A stretch of DNA of 64,000 bases, taken from contig JAHQVT010000006.1 of assembly GCA_019634165.1 (NCBI GenBank), positions 434,001 to 498,000 of the forward strand, read 5' to 3'. Shown in pieces: positions 33,963 to 43,157 of the stretch. The DNA is from Rhodospirillales bacterium. GTDB taxonomy: Bacteria; Pseudomonadota; Alphaproteobacteria; Rhodospirillales; Thalassospiraceae. The stretch's first letter is position 1. Every line of letters starts with the position of its first letter. The position numbers and the translations under genes were made by a program. The notes under the pieces were generated by a model. The model searched no databases. It was not told the DNA's origin and saw only the letters and a program-made list of their open reading frames with translations.

Positions 33963-35240
33963 ATGAACGCCCAAACCGCCAAACCCGCACTTACCATAAA
34001 TCGTTTTGTTGAAAGCCTGCGTAAACACGCGGGGAATGGGAAGACCCCTAACTTTGGTATTCTAAATATCCCGGCTGAATTGCGCCTTGGCTTAGAAGAC
34101 TACCAAGCAATAACACGAGACGCCTTTCATCATCTTCCTGAAAACACACAGGTCCATCGTCTGGAAAACGGAATGGTGGCCTTTGTCAAAGGGGGGAAGT
34201 GGGCTGAAGACGACACCAATTTTGTCGAGCATGTAAAAGAAACCCTGCGTGAAGTGATCGAACGGCAGGGGCTTGGGACGATTCCGAAGAATTTGTGGAA
34301 CCGTTTTAAGTGGCCTGCGGATGAAGAAAAACTTGGTGAATTGTTTGGTGTGTCGCTATCAGCGAGCTCAATCGGCGATGTATCTGAGCGTTTTGACATG
34401 TCAGAAATGCTCCGTGGTGCAGTAACGACGGATGCAGTCTTTGATTCTTGCCGCCGCCAAGCAATTGTAAGTTTTGATGAAACGCGCCGACGAGTGCAGG
34501 GACACGAAATTTATTGTTCTCTGGACTATTTGCGTCAGCATCATCTTGCCAGTTTCCTTCTAGAAGGGCCGGGAGAACTTGAAATCCTGTCGCGTGTGCT
34601 CGACGAAAAAGTCATGGAAGTGACTAAATCCATTGCACAGGATGTCCTGCCTGATCGATTGCATTTGAACATGCAGGTGCAGACAGTTCTTAGCGAGGCA
34701 TTTAGCGATTTTGTCGCCCATGACGGTGGTAAGCTCATCGAAAATATGGCCATAGAGTTTTCGATGGAAAACGCTATCGCCAATTGGTGGGAATTCGAAG
34801 ACGCGTGCGAATTTCTTCATTCGGTCGGTATTCAAGTCGGACTTGATCGTATCACCTTGCCTGCACTTGAGTTCCTATCGCCACGCAAAATGAATGTCGA
34901 TTTCATAAAAGTGATTTGGGACCATAACATTATCGGCTCCAGGAGAACTGAAGTTGCTGAACGATTAAGGGAATTTGCCAACCTATTTTCTGAGCAAAGC
35001 CTTATTCTGACGCGGTGTGACAGCAGAACGGCATTGCGCATGGGACGTAGTCTTGGCGTCGATGTGTTTCAGGGAAGCTATATCGATGCAATGCTGGGCA
35101 CGTATCTTCACCGGGAGTGCAAAACAAAGCGCCGGTCATCGGACAAACGATGCGCTGTTTGTCAGTGGGCACCACGCGAAGCACGCAAAAACGGTTGTGA
35201 ATTCCATTTCCGTGCAGGCAAGCTGCTTTCAGAAATATAA
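33963..35240 (+). CDS. Degenerate EAL-domain protein with C-terminal cysteine cluster
   Basis: 425 residues, cytoplasmic. The C-terminal half (about 190-375) follows the EAL phosphodiesterase fold pattern (LHLNMQVQTVLS, IEFSMENAI, GLDRITLPALEFLSPRKMN, FIKVIWD, GVDVFQGSYID). The catalytic EAL, DDFG and EGVE glutamates/aspartates are not present, so c-di-GMP hydrolysis is unlikely. The last 40 residues have four cysteines (386, 397, 400, 412) spaced C-X10-C-X2-C-X11-C, like a zinc knuckle. The N-terminal ~150 residues are not recognised. Preceded by a 14-base palindrome and located between the pab operon and the FMN riboswitch. It could be a c-di-GMP effector or a structural adaptor. Confidence 0.75.
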   Translation: MNAQTAKPALTINRFVESLRKHAGNGKTPNFGILNIPAELRLGLEDYQAITRDAFHHLPENTQVHRLENGMVAFVKGGKWAEDDTNFVEHVKETLREVIERQGLGTIPKNLWNRFKWPADEEKLGELFGVSLSASSIGDVSERFDMSEMLRGAVTTDAVFDSCRRQAIVSFDETRRRVQGHEIYCSLDYLRQHHLASFLLEGPGELEILSRVLDEKVMEVTKSIAQDVLPDRLHLNMQVQTVLSEAFSDFVAHDGGKLIENMAIEFSMENAIANWWEFEDACEFLHSVGIQVGLDRITLPALEFLSPRKMNVDFIKVIWDHNIIGSRRTEVAERLREFANLFSEQSLILTRCDSRTALRMGRSLGVDVFQGSYIDAMLGTYLHRECKTKRRSSDKRCAVCQWAPREARKNGCEFHFRAGKLLSEI

Positions 35241-35344
35241 ACCGAACCCCTTAATGGTTTAAGGCGTTTGACAACCGTGCAGAGCTTTTCTAAAGTGCGC
35301 GACGTTGATCAATTATGATCAGTTTGTCGTTGAAACACGGCGCT

Positions 35345-35491
35345 TATTCTCAGGGCAGGGTGCAAATCCCTACCGGCGGTAATCCAGATTTCTGGAAAGC
35401 CCGCGAGCGCCCATAGATCGTAAGATCAATGGGGTCAGCAGATCTGGTGTAATTCCAGAGCCGACGGTAACAGTCCGGATGGGAGAGGATA
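35345..35491 (+). ncRNA. FMN riboswitch (RFN element)
   Basis: All RFN landmarks are present: TCTCAGGGCAGGGTG (35348-35362), AATCCCTACCGGCGGTAA, a variable arm, GAGCCGACGGTAACAGTC (35458-35475), and CCGGATGGGAGAGGA. About 138 bases follow before the ribB ATG, including a hairpin TGCGAC...GTCGCA near 35557-35574 that may be part of the expression platform. It represses ribB when FMN is high. Confidence 0.97.
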
Positions 35492-35629
35492 AAGCGTGAC
35501 GGAAAAGCATATACGCGCATGCGTGGTTTCCTGTTCCGTCTGCCTACGACCGCACTGCGACCTGTTTGTCGCAAGGCGGGCCTTTCTTTGTTTGCCCTGG
35601 TTCGTAAGCCCCATCCGAAGAGGACGGTT

Positions 35630-36298
35630 ATGAATCAGAGTATCGAACCACAATCAGACCTTTCGATCTTTGGTGATCCGCAGGCGCGTATGGAACGTGC
35701 ACTTGCAGATTTGCGCGAAGGCAAAGGTGTTTTGGTTGTTGACGATGAAGATCGCGAAAATGAAGGCGATCTAATCTTTTCTGCAGAAAATCTGACAAAT
35801 GAACAGATGGCCATGTTGATCCGCGATTGCAGCGGCATCGTGTGCCTGTGTTTGACCGATGAAAAGGCGACGGCCCTTGAGCTGCCGCCGATGGTTGCCG
35901 ATAACACATCAAGTATGGGGACAGGGTTTACTGTCACGATCGAGGCCAAAGTCGGCGTCACAACAGGCGTTTCTGCTGCTGACCGTGTAACAACGGTAAA
36001 AGCGGCGATTGCAGATGATGTAAAACCATCAGACTTGGCGCGGCCTGGGCATGTTTTCCCATTGCGGGCGCGGCCTGGTGGTGTTTTAGAACGCCGTGGT
36101 CACACAGAAGGTACAGTTGATCTGATGATTCTGGCAGGCTTTAAGCCAGCAGGTGTCTTGTGCGAAGTTACCAATCCCGACGGCACCATGGCGCGTCTTC
36201 CAGAATTGGTTTCGTATGCTCAGCAACACGATATGGTTGTTATTAGCATCGAAGATATTGTTGCCTATCGTAGTGCCTTGCAACAGGCGGCTGAGTAA
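35630..36298 (+). CDS. ribB: 3,4-dihydroxy-2-butanone-4-phosphate synthase
   Basis: 222 residues, monofunctional RibB (no GTP cyclohydrolase II domain). It converts ribulose 5-phosphate to the four-carbon unit of riboflavin. Motifs are [18 protein letters not shown] near residue 30, [12 protein letters not shown], and [24 protein letters not shown] (parts [14 protein letters not shown] and RRGHTEG). Start at 35630 after GAGGACGG; an upstream open frame overlaps the riboswitch and is not used. Alone under an FMN riboswitch, so it is a separately tuned copy; other rib genes must lie elsewhere. Confidence 0.96.
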   Translation: MNQSIEPQSDLSIFGDPQARMERALADLREGKGVLVVDDEDRENEGDLIFSAENLTNEQMAMLIRDCSGIVCLCLTDEKATALELPPMVADNTSSMGTGFTVTIEAKVGVTTGVSAADRVTTVKAAIADDVKPSDLARPGHVFPLRARPGGVLERRGHTEGTVDLMILAGFKPAGVLCEVTNPDGTMARLPELVSYAQQHDMVVISIEDIVAYRSALQQAAE

Positions 36299-36320
36299 CA
36301 TTTGCCAACATCAAAACCGA

Positions 36321-36363
36321 TAAATAAAGGGCAGTGCAAATTTTGCACTGCCCTTTATTTATT
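36321..36363. terminator. Bidirectional terminator between ribB and xthA
   Basis: Long stem AAATAAAGGGCAGTGCAAA / TTTTGCACTGCCCTTTATTT between convergent genes, nearly perfect over 19 pairs, with A/T-rich outer halves providing T runs on both strands. Confidence 0.92.
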
Positions 36364-36393
36364 TAGGAAATAGACATTGGTCTTATGATATGA

Positions 36394-37173
36394 TCAATCG
36401 TCAATCATGCACCAAACTGGCGTATGGTCAGATGCCTTTTCCTTTCCGCGCGGATCGCGATCAATGTCAGATGCGCTTAGGCGATCGGCAGCAGCCGGCG
36501 TTAAAAGAAGATGGTCAATACGAAGGCCATTATCTTTGTTCCAGGCGCCAGCGCGATAATCCCACCAGCTATATTGATGCCCTTTTGGGTTAAATGTACG
36601 GAATGCATCCGTATAACCCATATTCATCATGGTTCGCAGACGTTTGCGTTCAATCGTCGAACACAGAACCGTTTCGTGTAGCTTGGCCGCATCATAGACG
36701 TCTGAATCTTCTGGTGCGATGTTGTAATCACCGCCCATGACGGCGGCCTCACCACTGGCTTTGATTTTTTCAAACCGGGTAATCAGGCGATCAAGGAAGT
36801 TGAGTTTGTAATGAAACTTTTCGTCCCCGACGGCCGTTCCCATCGGCACATAAATAGATGCGACGCGGACCGGGTTGGGTGAAGAGATGGTGGCTTCTAT
36901 ATAGCGCGCCTGCTCATCTTCGTCATTACCCGGCAAGCCGCGTTCAACATCTTCGATCGGAAATTTGGAGAATATAGCGACACCATTATAGGTTTTTTGC
37001 CCATGGATCGCGATATTGTAGCCAAGATCTTCGATTTCCATTGCGGGGAAGGCGTCATCAACCGTTTTGGTTTCCTGCAGCAGGACAACATCTGGCTTTG
37101 CTTCTTGAAGCCATTCAAGAATATTGGGCAAGCGTGCCTTGATCGAGTTGACGTTCCATGTGGCAATTTTCAT
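36394..37173 (-). CDS. xthA: Exodeoxyribonuclease III
   Basis: 259-residue endonuclease/exonuclease/phosphatase family enzyme for abasic-site repair. Starts MKIATWNVNSIKARL, with catalytic QETKT (metal-binding Glu), AIHGQKTYNGVAIFSK, GGDYNIAPEDSDV, and the ending SDHTPV. The frame is open to 37236, but XthA proteins begin at MKIATWN, and the ATG at 37173 is used. The erpA terminator lies in the upstream extension, further supporting the short form. Confidence 0.96.
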   Translation of the reverse strand: MKIATWNVNSIKARLPNILEWLQEAKPDVVLLQETKTVDDAFPAMEIEDLGYNIAIHGQKTYNGVAIFSKFPIEDVERGLPGNDEDEQARYIEATISSPNPVRVASIYVPMGTAVGDEKFHYKLNFLDRLITRFEKIKASGEAAVMGGDYNIAPEDSDVYDAAKLHETVLCSTIERKRLRTMMNMGYTDAFRTFNPKGHQYSWWDYRAGAWNKDNGLRIDHLLLTPAAADRLSASDIDRDPRGKEKASDHTPVWCMIDD

Positions 37174-37216
37174 TCGTGTCTCGATTCTTTTAGGTGTCAG
37201 GGTGTTCTGGTTAAAC

Positions 37217-37251
37217 AAAACGGGGTCCGAAAACAACGAACCCCGTTTTAT
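37217..37251 (-). terminator. Terminator after erpA
   Basis: Stem AAAACGGGGT (37217-37226) / ACCCCGTTTT (37240-37249), loop of 13; on the minus strand the TTTT-containing arm is followed by GTTTAACC. It separates erpA from xthA. Confidence 0.75.
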
Positions 37252-37272
37252 AAATCGTTTTCCCGATGTGGA

Positions 37273-37614
37273 TCAAACTGAGAAACTTGATCCACATCCA
37301 CAGGACGATGTGGCATTCGGGTTGTTCACACGAAACGCAGACCCAACCATTTCACGAACAAAATCAATTTCCGCACCGCCCAAAAGATCAAGCGATACTT
37401 CATCAATTACCATTTTCGCACCATGGTTTTCAAAAATGCGATCTTCGTTCGTCGTGTCTGCATCCAGCGAGAATTCATACTGAAAGCCGCTACAGCCGCC
37501 ACCAGAAACCTGCAGTCGCAGCATTTTGTTCGCAGCACCTTCGCTTGCGATCAGTTCCTGAATACGTTTCGCGGCACTCTCGGTCATTTGGACTTGCCGT
37601 GAAGCTTCGGTCAT
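37273..37614 (-). CDS. erpA: Iron-sulfur cluster insertion protein ErpA
   Basis: 113-residue A-type carrier (HesB/IscA family) that transfers Fe-S clusters to apoproteins. All three conserved cysteines are present: GGGCSGF and the C-terminal SSCGCG. MTESAAKRIQELI and NPNATSSCGCGSSF match ErpA. AGGAG lies seven bases before the ATG at 37614. Downstream is xthA after a terminator; the alphaproteobacterial pairing of erpA and xthA is common. Confidence 0.95.
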   Translation of the reverse strand: MTEASRQVQMTESAAKRIQELIASEGAANKMLRLQVSGGGCSGFQYEFSLDADTTNEDRIFENHGAKMVIDEVSLDLLGGAEIDFVREMVGSAFRVNNPNATSSCGCGSSFSV

Positions 37615-37855
37615 TCAACACTCCTTGATCTCTAACCTACCAGATGACGGGTAGGGATAGTTCCGATCCTTGACCTGTATGATAGCACGGTCGGATCGTA
37701 GTATTTAAGTCACTATTTAGCGTGCATGGCTGAAATGTCAAAACCTGTAATCACCTTTGCTACGGGTGACTTGCGTTTTAAGCCGAAATGGCTCAAAACA
37801 AGCCCCAGTCAAATGGTCCCTAGGACCAAAACCAAAAAATGCAAAGTTCAAAGTC

Positions 37856-39607
37856 ATGAATGTTTTCAGCCTGTTGAAAAGCGACATTGAGAACCAGATT
37901 CTCGCCCTTGAGAAAGATGGTGTTCTTCCTGTGGGAAGTGACACTGCACGCGTAACGGTCGAGCCCCCACGCGACCCGTCTCATGGGGATGCCGCAACCA
38001 ATGCCGCGATGCTTTTATCCAAGTCTGCAGGCCTAAAGCCGCGTGACCTTGCTGAAAAATTGGCTGAAAAACTGCGAGAGCTTGATCGCATCGAGAATGT
38101 TGAGATCGCTGGCCCCGGTTTCATCAACTTGCGGATGGCGGATCAGTTCTGGCTATCACAGGTCACCAAGGTGCTTGAAGTCGGCACCGACTACGGCAAT
38201 AGCGATCTTGGCAAAGGCGAAAAGATCAACGTTGAATATGTTTCGGCTAATCCGACCGGACCAATGCATGTTGGTCATTGCCGCGGCGCTGTTGTTGGTG
38301 ATGTGTTGGCTAATCTGCTTGCCAAAGCAGGCTATGCGGTAACCAAAGAATATTACACCAATGATGCTGGTGCGCAGGTTGATGTGTTGGCTCGGTCGCT
38401 GCACTTGCGCTACCGCGAAGCACTTGGTGAAGAAATTGGCGAAATCCCACAGGGGCTTTACCCAGGGGATTATTTGGTCGCACCCGGCAAAACTTTGGCC
38501 GAGCGAGACGGTGATAAGTGGGTTGATGCCGCCGAAGAAGAATGGCTTGAAGAGTTCCGTGGCTTTGCCATCGTCGAGATGATGGAATTCATCAAGGAAG
38601 ACCTTCGCATTTTGGGTGTTTCCCATGATGTGTTCACGTCTGAAGACGGACTGGTAAAGGCTGGCAAAGTTCAAGCGGCATTTGAACATCTTGAGAAAAA
38701 AGGCGACATTTATGTCGGCGTTCTTGAGCCACCAAAAGGCAAAAAACCAGATGATTGGGAGCCGCGCCCGCAGACGTTGTTCCGGGCGACTGATTTCGGC
38801 GATGACGTAGACCGTCCGTTGAAAAAATCTGATGGCACTTGGACCTATTTCGCATCAGATATTGCCTATCACTTTGATAAGTATGAGCGCGGATTTAACT
38901 TAATGATCGACATTTTTGGTGCCGATCATGGTGGTTACGTCAAACGCATGAAAGCCGCGACCAAGGCCATTACCGGTGGCGAAGGTGATCTGGACGTCAA
39001 ATTATGTCAGTTGGTCAGCCTGTTTGACAACGGCGAGCCGGTTAAAATGTCCAAACGTGCCGGTACATTTGTGACTTTGCGCGAGGTTGTCGAACGCGTT
39101 GGTAAGGATGTTGTGCGCTTTATCATGCTGACTCGTAAAAACGATGCTGCACTTGAATTCGATTTTGCCAAGGTCACCGAACAATCCAAAGACAATCCGG
39201 TCTTTTATGTTCAATACGCCAATGCACGTGTGAATTCGGTCTTCCGTCAGGCTGCAGAAGCCTTCCCAGGGCAAGATTTCTCTGAGAAAACTCTCATCGG
39301 TGCGGATTTGTCGCAGCTATCGACCGAAGAAGAAAAACTTCTGGTGCGTCGTATGGCGGAATGGCCGCGTATTGTTGATCAAGCAGCCGTTGCGCATGAG
39401 CCCCATCGAATTGCCTTTTTCCTGACAGAAATTGCCGCAGAATTCCATGCATTGTGGAACAAAGGACGCGACAACACGTCGCTACGCTTCATCGTTGCCG
39501 ATGATCTGGCAGCGACCTTGGCGCGTCTGGCGATGATCCGAGCAGTTGCGATTGTGATTGCATCGGGTCTTGATGTGCTTGGCGTAAAGCCTGTCGAGGA
39601 GATGTAA
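37856..39607 (+). CDS. argS: Arginyl-tRNA synthetase
   Basis: 583-residue class I synthetase. The N-terminal Add-1 domain is followed by the HIGH motif region [20 protein letters not shown] (about residue 120-140), the KMSK-like [13 protein letters not shown] (about residue 395) and a DALR anticodon-binding C-terminus. Typical length. The frame is open 33 codons upstream, but [12 protein letters not shown] is the normal N-terminus and the ATG at 37856 fits it. It begins a long forward run; the SPOR gene starts three bases after its stop. Confidence 0.97.
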   Translation: MNVFSLLKSDIENQILALEKDGVLPVGSDTARVTVEPPRDPSHGDAATNAAMLLSKSAGLKPRDLAEKLAEKLRELDRIENVEIAGPGFINLRMADQFWLSQVTKVLEVGTDYGNSDLGKGEKINVEYVSANPTGPMHVGHCRGAVVGDVLANLLAKAGYAVTKEYYTNDAGAQVDVLARSLHLRYREALGEEIGEIPQGLYPGDYLVAPGKTLAERDGDKWVDAAEEEWLEEFRGFAIVEMMEFIKEDLRILGVSHDVFTSEDGLVKAGKVQAAFEHLEKKGDIYVGVLEPPKGKKPDDWEPRPQTLFRATDFGDDVDRPLKKSDGTWTYFASDIAYHFDKYERGFNLMIDIFGADHGGYVKRMKAATKAITGGEGDLDVKLCQLVSLFDNGEPVKMSKRAGTFVTLREVVERVGKDVVRFIMLTRKNDAALEFDFAKVTEQSKDNPVFYVQYANARVNSVFRQAAEAFPGQDFSEKTLIGADLSQLSTEEEKLLVRRMAEWPRIVDQAAVAHEPHRIAFFLTEIAAEFHALWNKGRDNTSLRFIVADDLAATLARLAMIRAVAIVIASGLDVLGVKPVEEM

Positions 39608-39610
39608 GAT

Positions 39611-40483
39611 ATGAACGAAGAACACGGTCATGACCTTCATGCGGAACGCGCGTATCACTATCAGGCAGAGACGCCGAAGCGCAAAAGCATGATCAAGGGG
39701 CTTGTCACCGTGTTCTTCGGGATTGCTGTGGTTGCTGGTGGATTAGGCGGGGCAGGATATTGGTTCTATAATCAGGGGCAGCCCACCCAGGATGATGGCA
39801 AATTGCCAATTCTTCTTCCTGATCCTTCTCCTATTAAAATCAGACCAGAAGATCCGGGCGGGATGGAAGTCCCGCATCGCGACACCACGGTTTATGATCA
39901 ACTAAGCGATGTTGATCCCGACGCCAATGTGGTGCTTCAGGAACTGCCAGATATGCCGCGCACGCCAGAAGTCGTCCCGACGAAAAAGGCAGAGCAGGTT
40001 GCAGAAGGTCCGGTCGAGGGGGAAGACGAAGCAAGCATGCCTAGTGCATCGGAACCGGCAGGCGAAACTACAAGCCCTGTTGATGTCGAAAGTTCTAGCG
40101 TCAAAGCGCCGGAAATCATCGAACCGGAATTGACTGATGCGCAAAAGGCTGTTGCTGCTGCTGAGCAGCGCGAGGCTGAAACCAAAGCATCAAAGCCAAT
40201 TGAACAAGAAGCAAACGCAGTTGCCGTTTCAAAGGGTAATTTCCGTATCCAGTTGGCGTCCCTGCGTGAAGAAAGTGGCGCGTCAGCCGAATGGAAAAGA
40301 TTATCGTCGAAAAACAAAGACTTACTTGGTAGTCTTCAGATGTTCGTGCAGCGTACTGACCTTGAAGACAAGGGGGTCTATTACCGCCTGCAAGCTGGGC
40401 CATTGGCCGATGCAACAGCAGCCGAAAAGCTGTGTGCTGATTTGAAACAACGCAATGTGGGGTGCCTCATTGTCCGGCCTTGA
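39611..40483 (+). CDS. SPOR domain membrane protein
   Basis: 290 residues: short cytoplasmic part with basic stretch (PKRKSMIKG), one membrane helix (~residues 28-50, VTVFFGIAVVAGGLGGAGYWF), a long Pro/Glu-rich periplasmic linker, and a C-terminal SPOR domain (~210-290: NFRIQLASLREESGASAEW, VYYRLQAGPL). SPOR domains bind denuded septal peptidoglycan, so a cell-division role is likely. GAGGAG precedes the ATG. It overlaps nagZ by 29 bases, an arrangement of peptidoglycan genes conserved in alphaproteobacteria. Confidence 0.93.
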   Translation: MNEEHGHDLHAERAYHYQAETPKRKSMIKGLVTVFFGIAVVAGGLGGAGYWFYNQGQPTQDDGKLPILLPDPSPIKIRPEDPGGMEVPHRDTTVYDQLSDVDPDANVVLQELPDMPRTPEVVPTKKAEQVAEGPVEGEDEASMPSASEPAGETTSPVDVESSSVKAPEIIEPELTDAQKAVAAAEQREAETKASKPIEQEANAVAVSKGNFRIQLASLREESGASAEWKRLSSKNKDLLGSLQMFVQRTDLEDKGVYYRLQAGPLADATAAEKLCADLKQRNVGCLIVRP

Positions 40484-41540
40484 AGTCAAAAAACCACGTG
40501 CCTGTGTTCTGGGTATTGATGGTACAGAGCTAAGCAATTGGGAAAAAGGATTTTTCCGGGATGCAGACCCATATGGGTTCATCTTGTTCGCCCGGAACGT
40601 TGAAGATCAGACACAGGTGCGTGCGCTGACCAAATCCCTGCGTGATGTTGTTGGCAATACCAATATTCCAATCTTTGTTGATCAGGAAGGTGGGCGTGTC
40701 ATGCGCCTGAAACCACCACATTGGCGCAAAATTCCTGCTGCGGGTGTTTTTGGTGAACTGTTTGAGTTGAAGCCGGAAGACGCACGTGAGGCGGCCTATA
40801 TCAATGCGCGACTGATGGCGATGGATTTACGTGATGCCGGGTTCAACACGACTTGCGCGCCTGTTCTTGACCTGCGTTTTCCTGGCATGAGTGATGTGGT
40901 CGGCGATCGATCCTATGGGGGGGATGTCGGCAAAGTTGTCATGTTGGCGAGTGCTGTTGCTGCCGGCTTGCTTGATGGGGGGGTTGCTCCGGTCATTAAG
41001 CATATTCCAGGGCACGGTCGCGCATCTGTTGACAGTCACAAGGATTTGCCCGTGGTTTCTGCTTCTCATGCGGAACTCACCCGGCTTGATTTTGCACCAT
41101 TCATGCAGATGAAAGACGTCTTGGCAGCAATGTCGGCCCATTTACTTTTCACTGCAATTGACGATCAACGGCCGGGAACGGTCTCGCCGACAATTATCAA
41201 TGATGTGATCCGTGACGAAATCGGGTTTGAAAATCTTCTGATCAGTGATGATTTGTCGATGGAAGCATTGGGCGGTTCGATCGCCAGCCGGACACATGAA
41301 TGCCTTAAGGCGGGGTGTGACATTGCGCTTCATTGCAATGGCAAGCGCACGGAAATGGAAGAAGTCGTCTCGATGACACCGCTTTTAAGCGGTGCTGCGC
41401 TTTCACGCGCGCAGACTTTCACCAACCAAATTGCCAGCTTTAAAACAGATACACCGTCAACATCACAACTGACTGACTGGCGTATGCGCCTCGCGGATTT
41501 GTTGGCGCCGGTTTGGAAGGCTGAGGATACCGCTAAGTGA
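40455..41540 (+). CDS. nagZ: Beta-N-acetylglucosaminidase NagZ
   Basis: 361-residue glycoside hydrolase family 3 enzyme of cytoplasmic peptidoglycan recycling. The diagnostic KHIPGHGRASVDSHKDLP contains the catalytic-loop Asp-His pair, and the nucleophile is in LLISDDLSMEAL. DQEGGRVMRLKPPH is also typical. The start is placed inside the SPOR gene end (ATG 40455; GTG 40457 is out of frame). Its stop overlaps the next gene in GTGA. The recycled anhydro-muropeptides also regulate AmpC-type lactamases in other bacteria. Confidence 0.95.
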   Translation: MWGASLSGLEVKKPRACVLGIDGTELSNWEKGFFRDADPYGFILFARNVEDQTQVRALTKSLRDVVGNTNIPIFVDQEGGRVMRLKPPHWRKIPAAGVFGELFELKPEDAREAAYINARLMAMDLRDAGFNTTCAPVLDLRFPGMSDVVGDRSYGGDVGKVVMLASAVAAGLLDGGVAPVIKHIPGHGRASVDSHKDLPVVSASHAELTRLDFAPFMQMKDVLAAMSAHLLFTAIDDQRPGTVSPTIINDVIRDEIGFENLLISDDLSMEALGGSIASRTHECLKAGCDIALHCNGKRTEMEEVVSMTPLLSGAALSRAQTFTNQIASFKTDTPSTSQLTDWRMRLADLLAPVWKAEDTAK

Positions 41541-42220
41541 ATGACGTCATTGAACTGATCATTTCAGCGTCGACCTGGATAATTCCGGTATTGCTCGCCG
41601 TTACACTACATGAAGCAGCACATGGTTTTGCCGCCAAATTGTTTGGTGACGACACCGCACAGCGTTTGGGGAGGCTAAGCCTTAATCCGCTTCGCCATAT
41701 TGACCCGGTGGGTACAGTCCTGATCCCTGGATTGCTGTTGATTACAGGTGCACCATTCCTGTTTGGCTATGCGAAACCGGTCCCGGTGGCGTTCCATCGT
41801 CTTCATCCACAACGTCTTGGCATTATTGGTGTTGCAGTTGCCGGACCCGCAACGAATGTGCTGCTGGCGATTGCCTCAATCCTGCTTCTGGTCTGGTTGC
41901 CAAGCTTTTCCCCCGCGGTCAATGACTGGTTGGGGACGATGTTAAACCAATCGATTTGGCTGAACTGTATTTTGGCAGTGTTTAATATGCTGCCGATCCC
42001 TCCCTTGGATGGCGGCCGTGTATTGACGGCAATTTCACCATTGCCGATTGCGCGGGTCTTGGCGCGTATGGAAAAAACCGGCATGATCATATTGATCGGC
42101 TTGGTCTTTCTGTTGCCCTATGTGACGGCGAACCTTGGAATAGACTTACCGGTCTTTCAGTGGCTGGTGCTTGAACCAGCCAATGGGTTGGTTAGAATCT
42201 TGCTTAATATTTTTGACTGA
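41537..42220 (+). CDS. Site-2 protease family (M50) membrane protein
   Basis: 227 residues with about six membrane segments. Zinc motif HEAAH in LHEAAHGFAAKLFGD (about residue 25) and the third ligand in NMLPIPPLDGGRVL (about residue 158). It belongs to the compact S2P/YwhC-like branch without PDZ or CBS domains. Substrate unknown. GTG start overlaps the nagZ stop (GTGA), so it is translationally coupled. It is followed 47 bases later by scpA. Confidence 0.92.
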   Translation: MNDVIELIISASTWIIPVLLAVTLHEAAHGFAAKLFGDDTAQRLGRLSLNPLRHIDPVGTVLIPGLLLITGAPFLFGYAKPVPVAFHRLHPQRLGIIGVAVAGPATNVLLAIASILLLVWLPSFSPAVNDWLGTMLNQSIWLNCILAVFNMLPIPPLDGGRVLTAISPLPIARVLARMEKTGMIILIGLVFLLPYVTANLGIDLPVFQWLVLEPANGLVRILLNIFD

Positions 42221-42267
42221 ATATCAGGTCAGTACCGGGGATCAGTCTAGGGAACAGTCGGGAAGAG

Positions 42268-43137
42268 ATGGCAGACCAGTTCGAGTTGGAAATTCCAGAC
42301 GAGGTGTTCGACAAAAAGCCGGTCGATGACGACGGACCGAGCTTAACCGAACGGCTGATCCTTGATCTTGACGGGTTTGAAGGCCCGCTTGACGTTTTGC
42401 TTGAACTTGCACGAGATCAGAAGGTCGATATCATCAAGATTTCGATCCTTGATCTGGCAGAGCAATATCTAGGCTTCATCAATACCGCGCAGGGTCTTCG
42501 TCTTGAACTTGCCGCAGACTATCTGGTCATGGCGGCCTGGCTTGCCTATTTAAAATCACGTTTGCTGTTGCCTAAACAGGAAAGCGATGAAGAAGAGCTC
42601 AGCGCGGAAGAAATGGCGGAGCTGCTTGCCTTCCAGCTTAAACGGCTTGAGGCAATGAAAGCTGCAGGCGAGAGACTGCTTGAACGCCCAAATCTGGGCC
42701 GAGATTTCTTTGCCCGCGGTGCACCAGAAGAAATCCGGGTTACAACGGCGTCGGTTTACGATGCCTCGCTCTATGACCTTTTAAAATCCTATGCCCAGAT
42801 TATGCTGACATCTGAAAGCAAGACGCTTGAGATCGAAGCATTCGATCTTTATGCGATGGACGATGCAATCCAGCGATTGCGTGATTTGTTTGGTCGACGG
42901 TTTGTCCCGACATGGACAAAGTTGCTTGAATTTATGCCCCATGGCTTGGGAACACCACTTAAGGCGCGATCGGCGTTGGCTGCCCACTTTGTCGCAAGTC
43001 TTGAGATGTGTCGTGACGGTGAACTTGAAATTTTACAAGAAGAAACGTTTGGCCCAATTCTGTTGCGCTCACCGCAAAAGCCGCGCGATGGGGACTTACC
43101 CCGTCCCAACCCGGCAGAACCAGAATGGGACGCGTAA
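42268..43137 (+). CDS. scpA: Segregation and condensation protein A
   Basis: 289 residues, the kleisin subunit of the SMC-ScpAB condensin. LDGFEGPLDVLLELARDQKVDI and DLAEQYLGFI are the N-terminal SMC-neck binding region (first quoted in part: LDGFEGPLDVLLELA). The central ScpB-binding acidic part is EEELSAEEMAELLAFQLKRL, and the C-terminus is a winged helix (~215-275). The 5' end is richer in acidic residues than usual. Followed by scpB after 20 bases. Confidence 0.95.
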   Translation: MADQFELEIPDEVFDKKPVDDDGPSLTERLILDLDGFEGPLDVLLELARDQKVDIIKISILDLAEQYLGFINTAQGLRLELAADYLVMAAWLAYLKSRLLLPKQESDEEELSAEEMAELLAFQLKRLEAMKAAGERLLERPNLGRDFFARGAPEEIRVTTASVYDASLYDLLKSYAQIMLTSESKTLEIEAFDLYAMDDAIQRLRDLFGRRFVPTWTKLLEFMPHGLGTPLKARSALAAHFVASLEMCRDGELEILQEETFGPILLRSPQKPRDGDLPRPNPAEPEWDA

Positions 43138-43157
43138 TGAGGGGCAGGGGATAAGTT

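Noticed and set aside
33963-35240. Active c-di-GMP phosphodiesterase
   Set aside because: EAL, DDFG and EGVE motif residues needed for metal binding and catalysis were not found.
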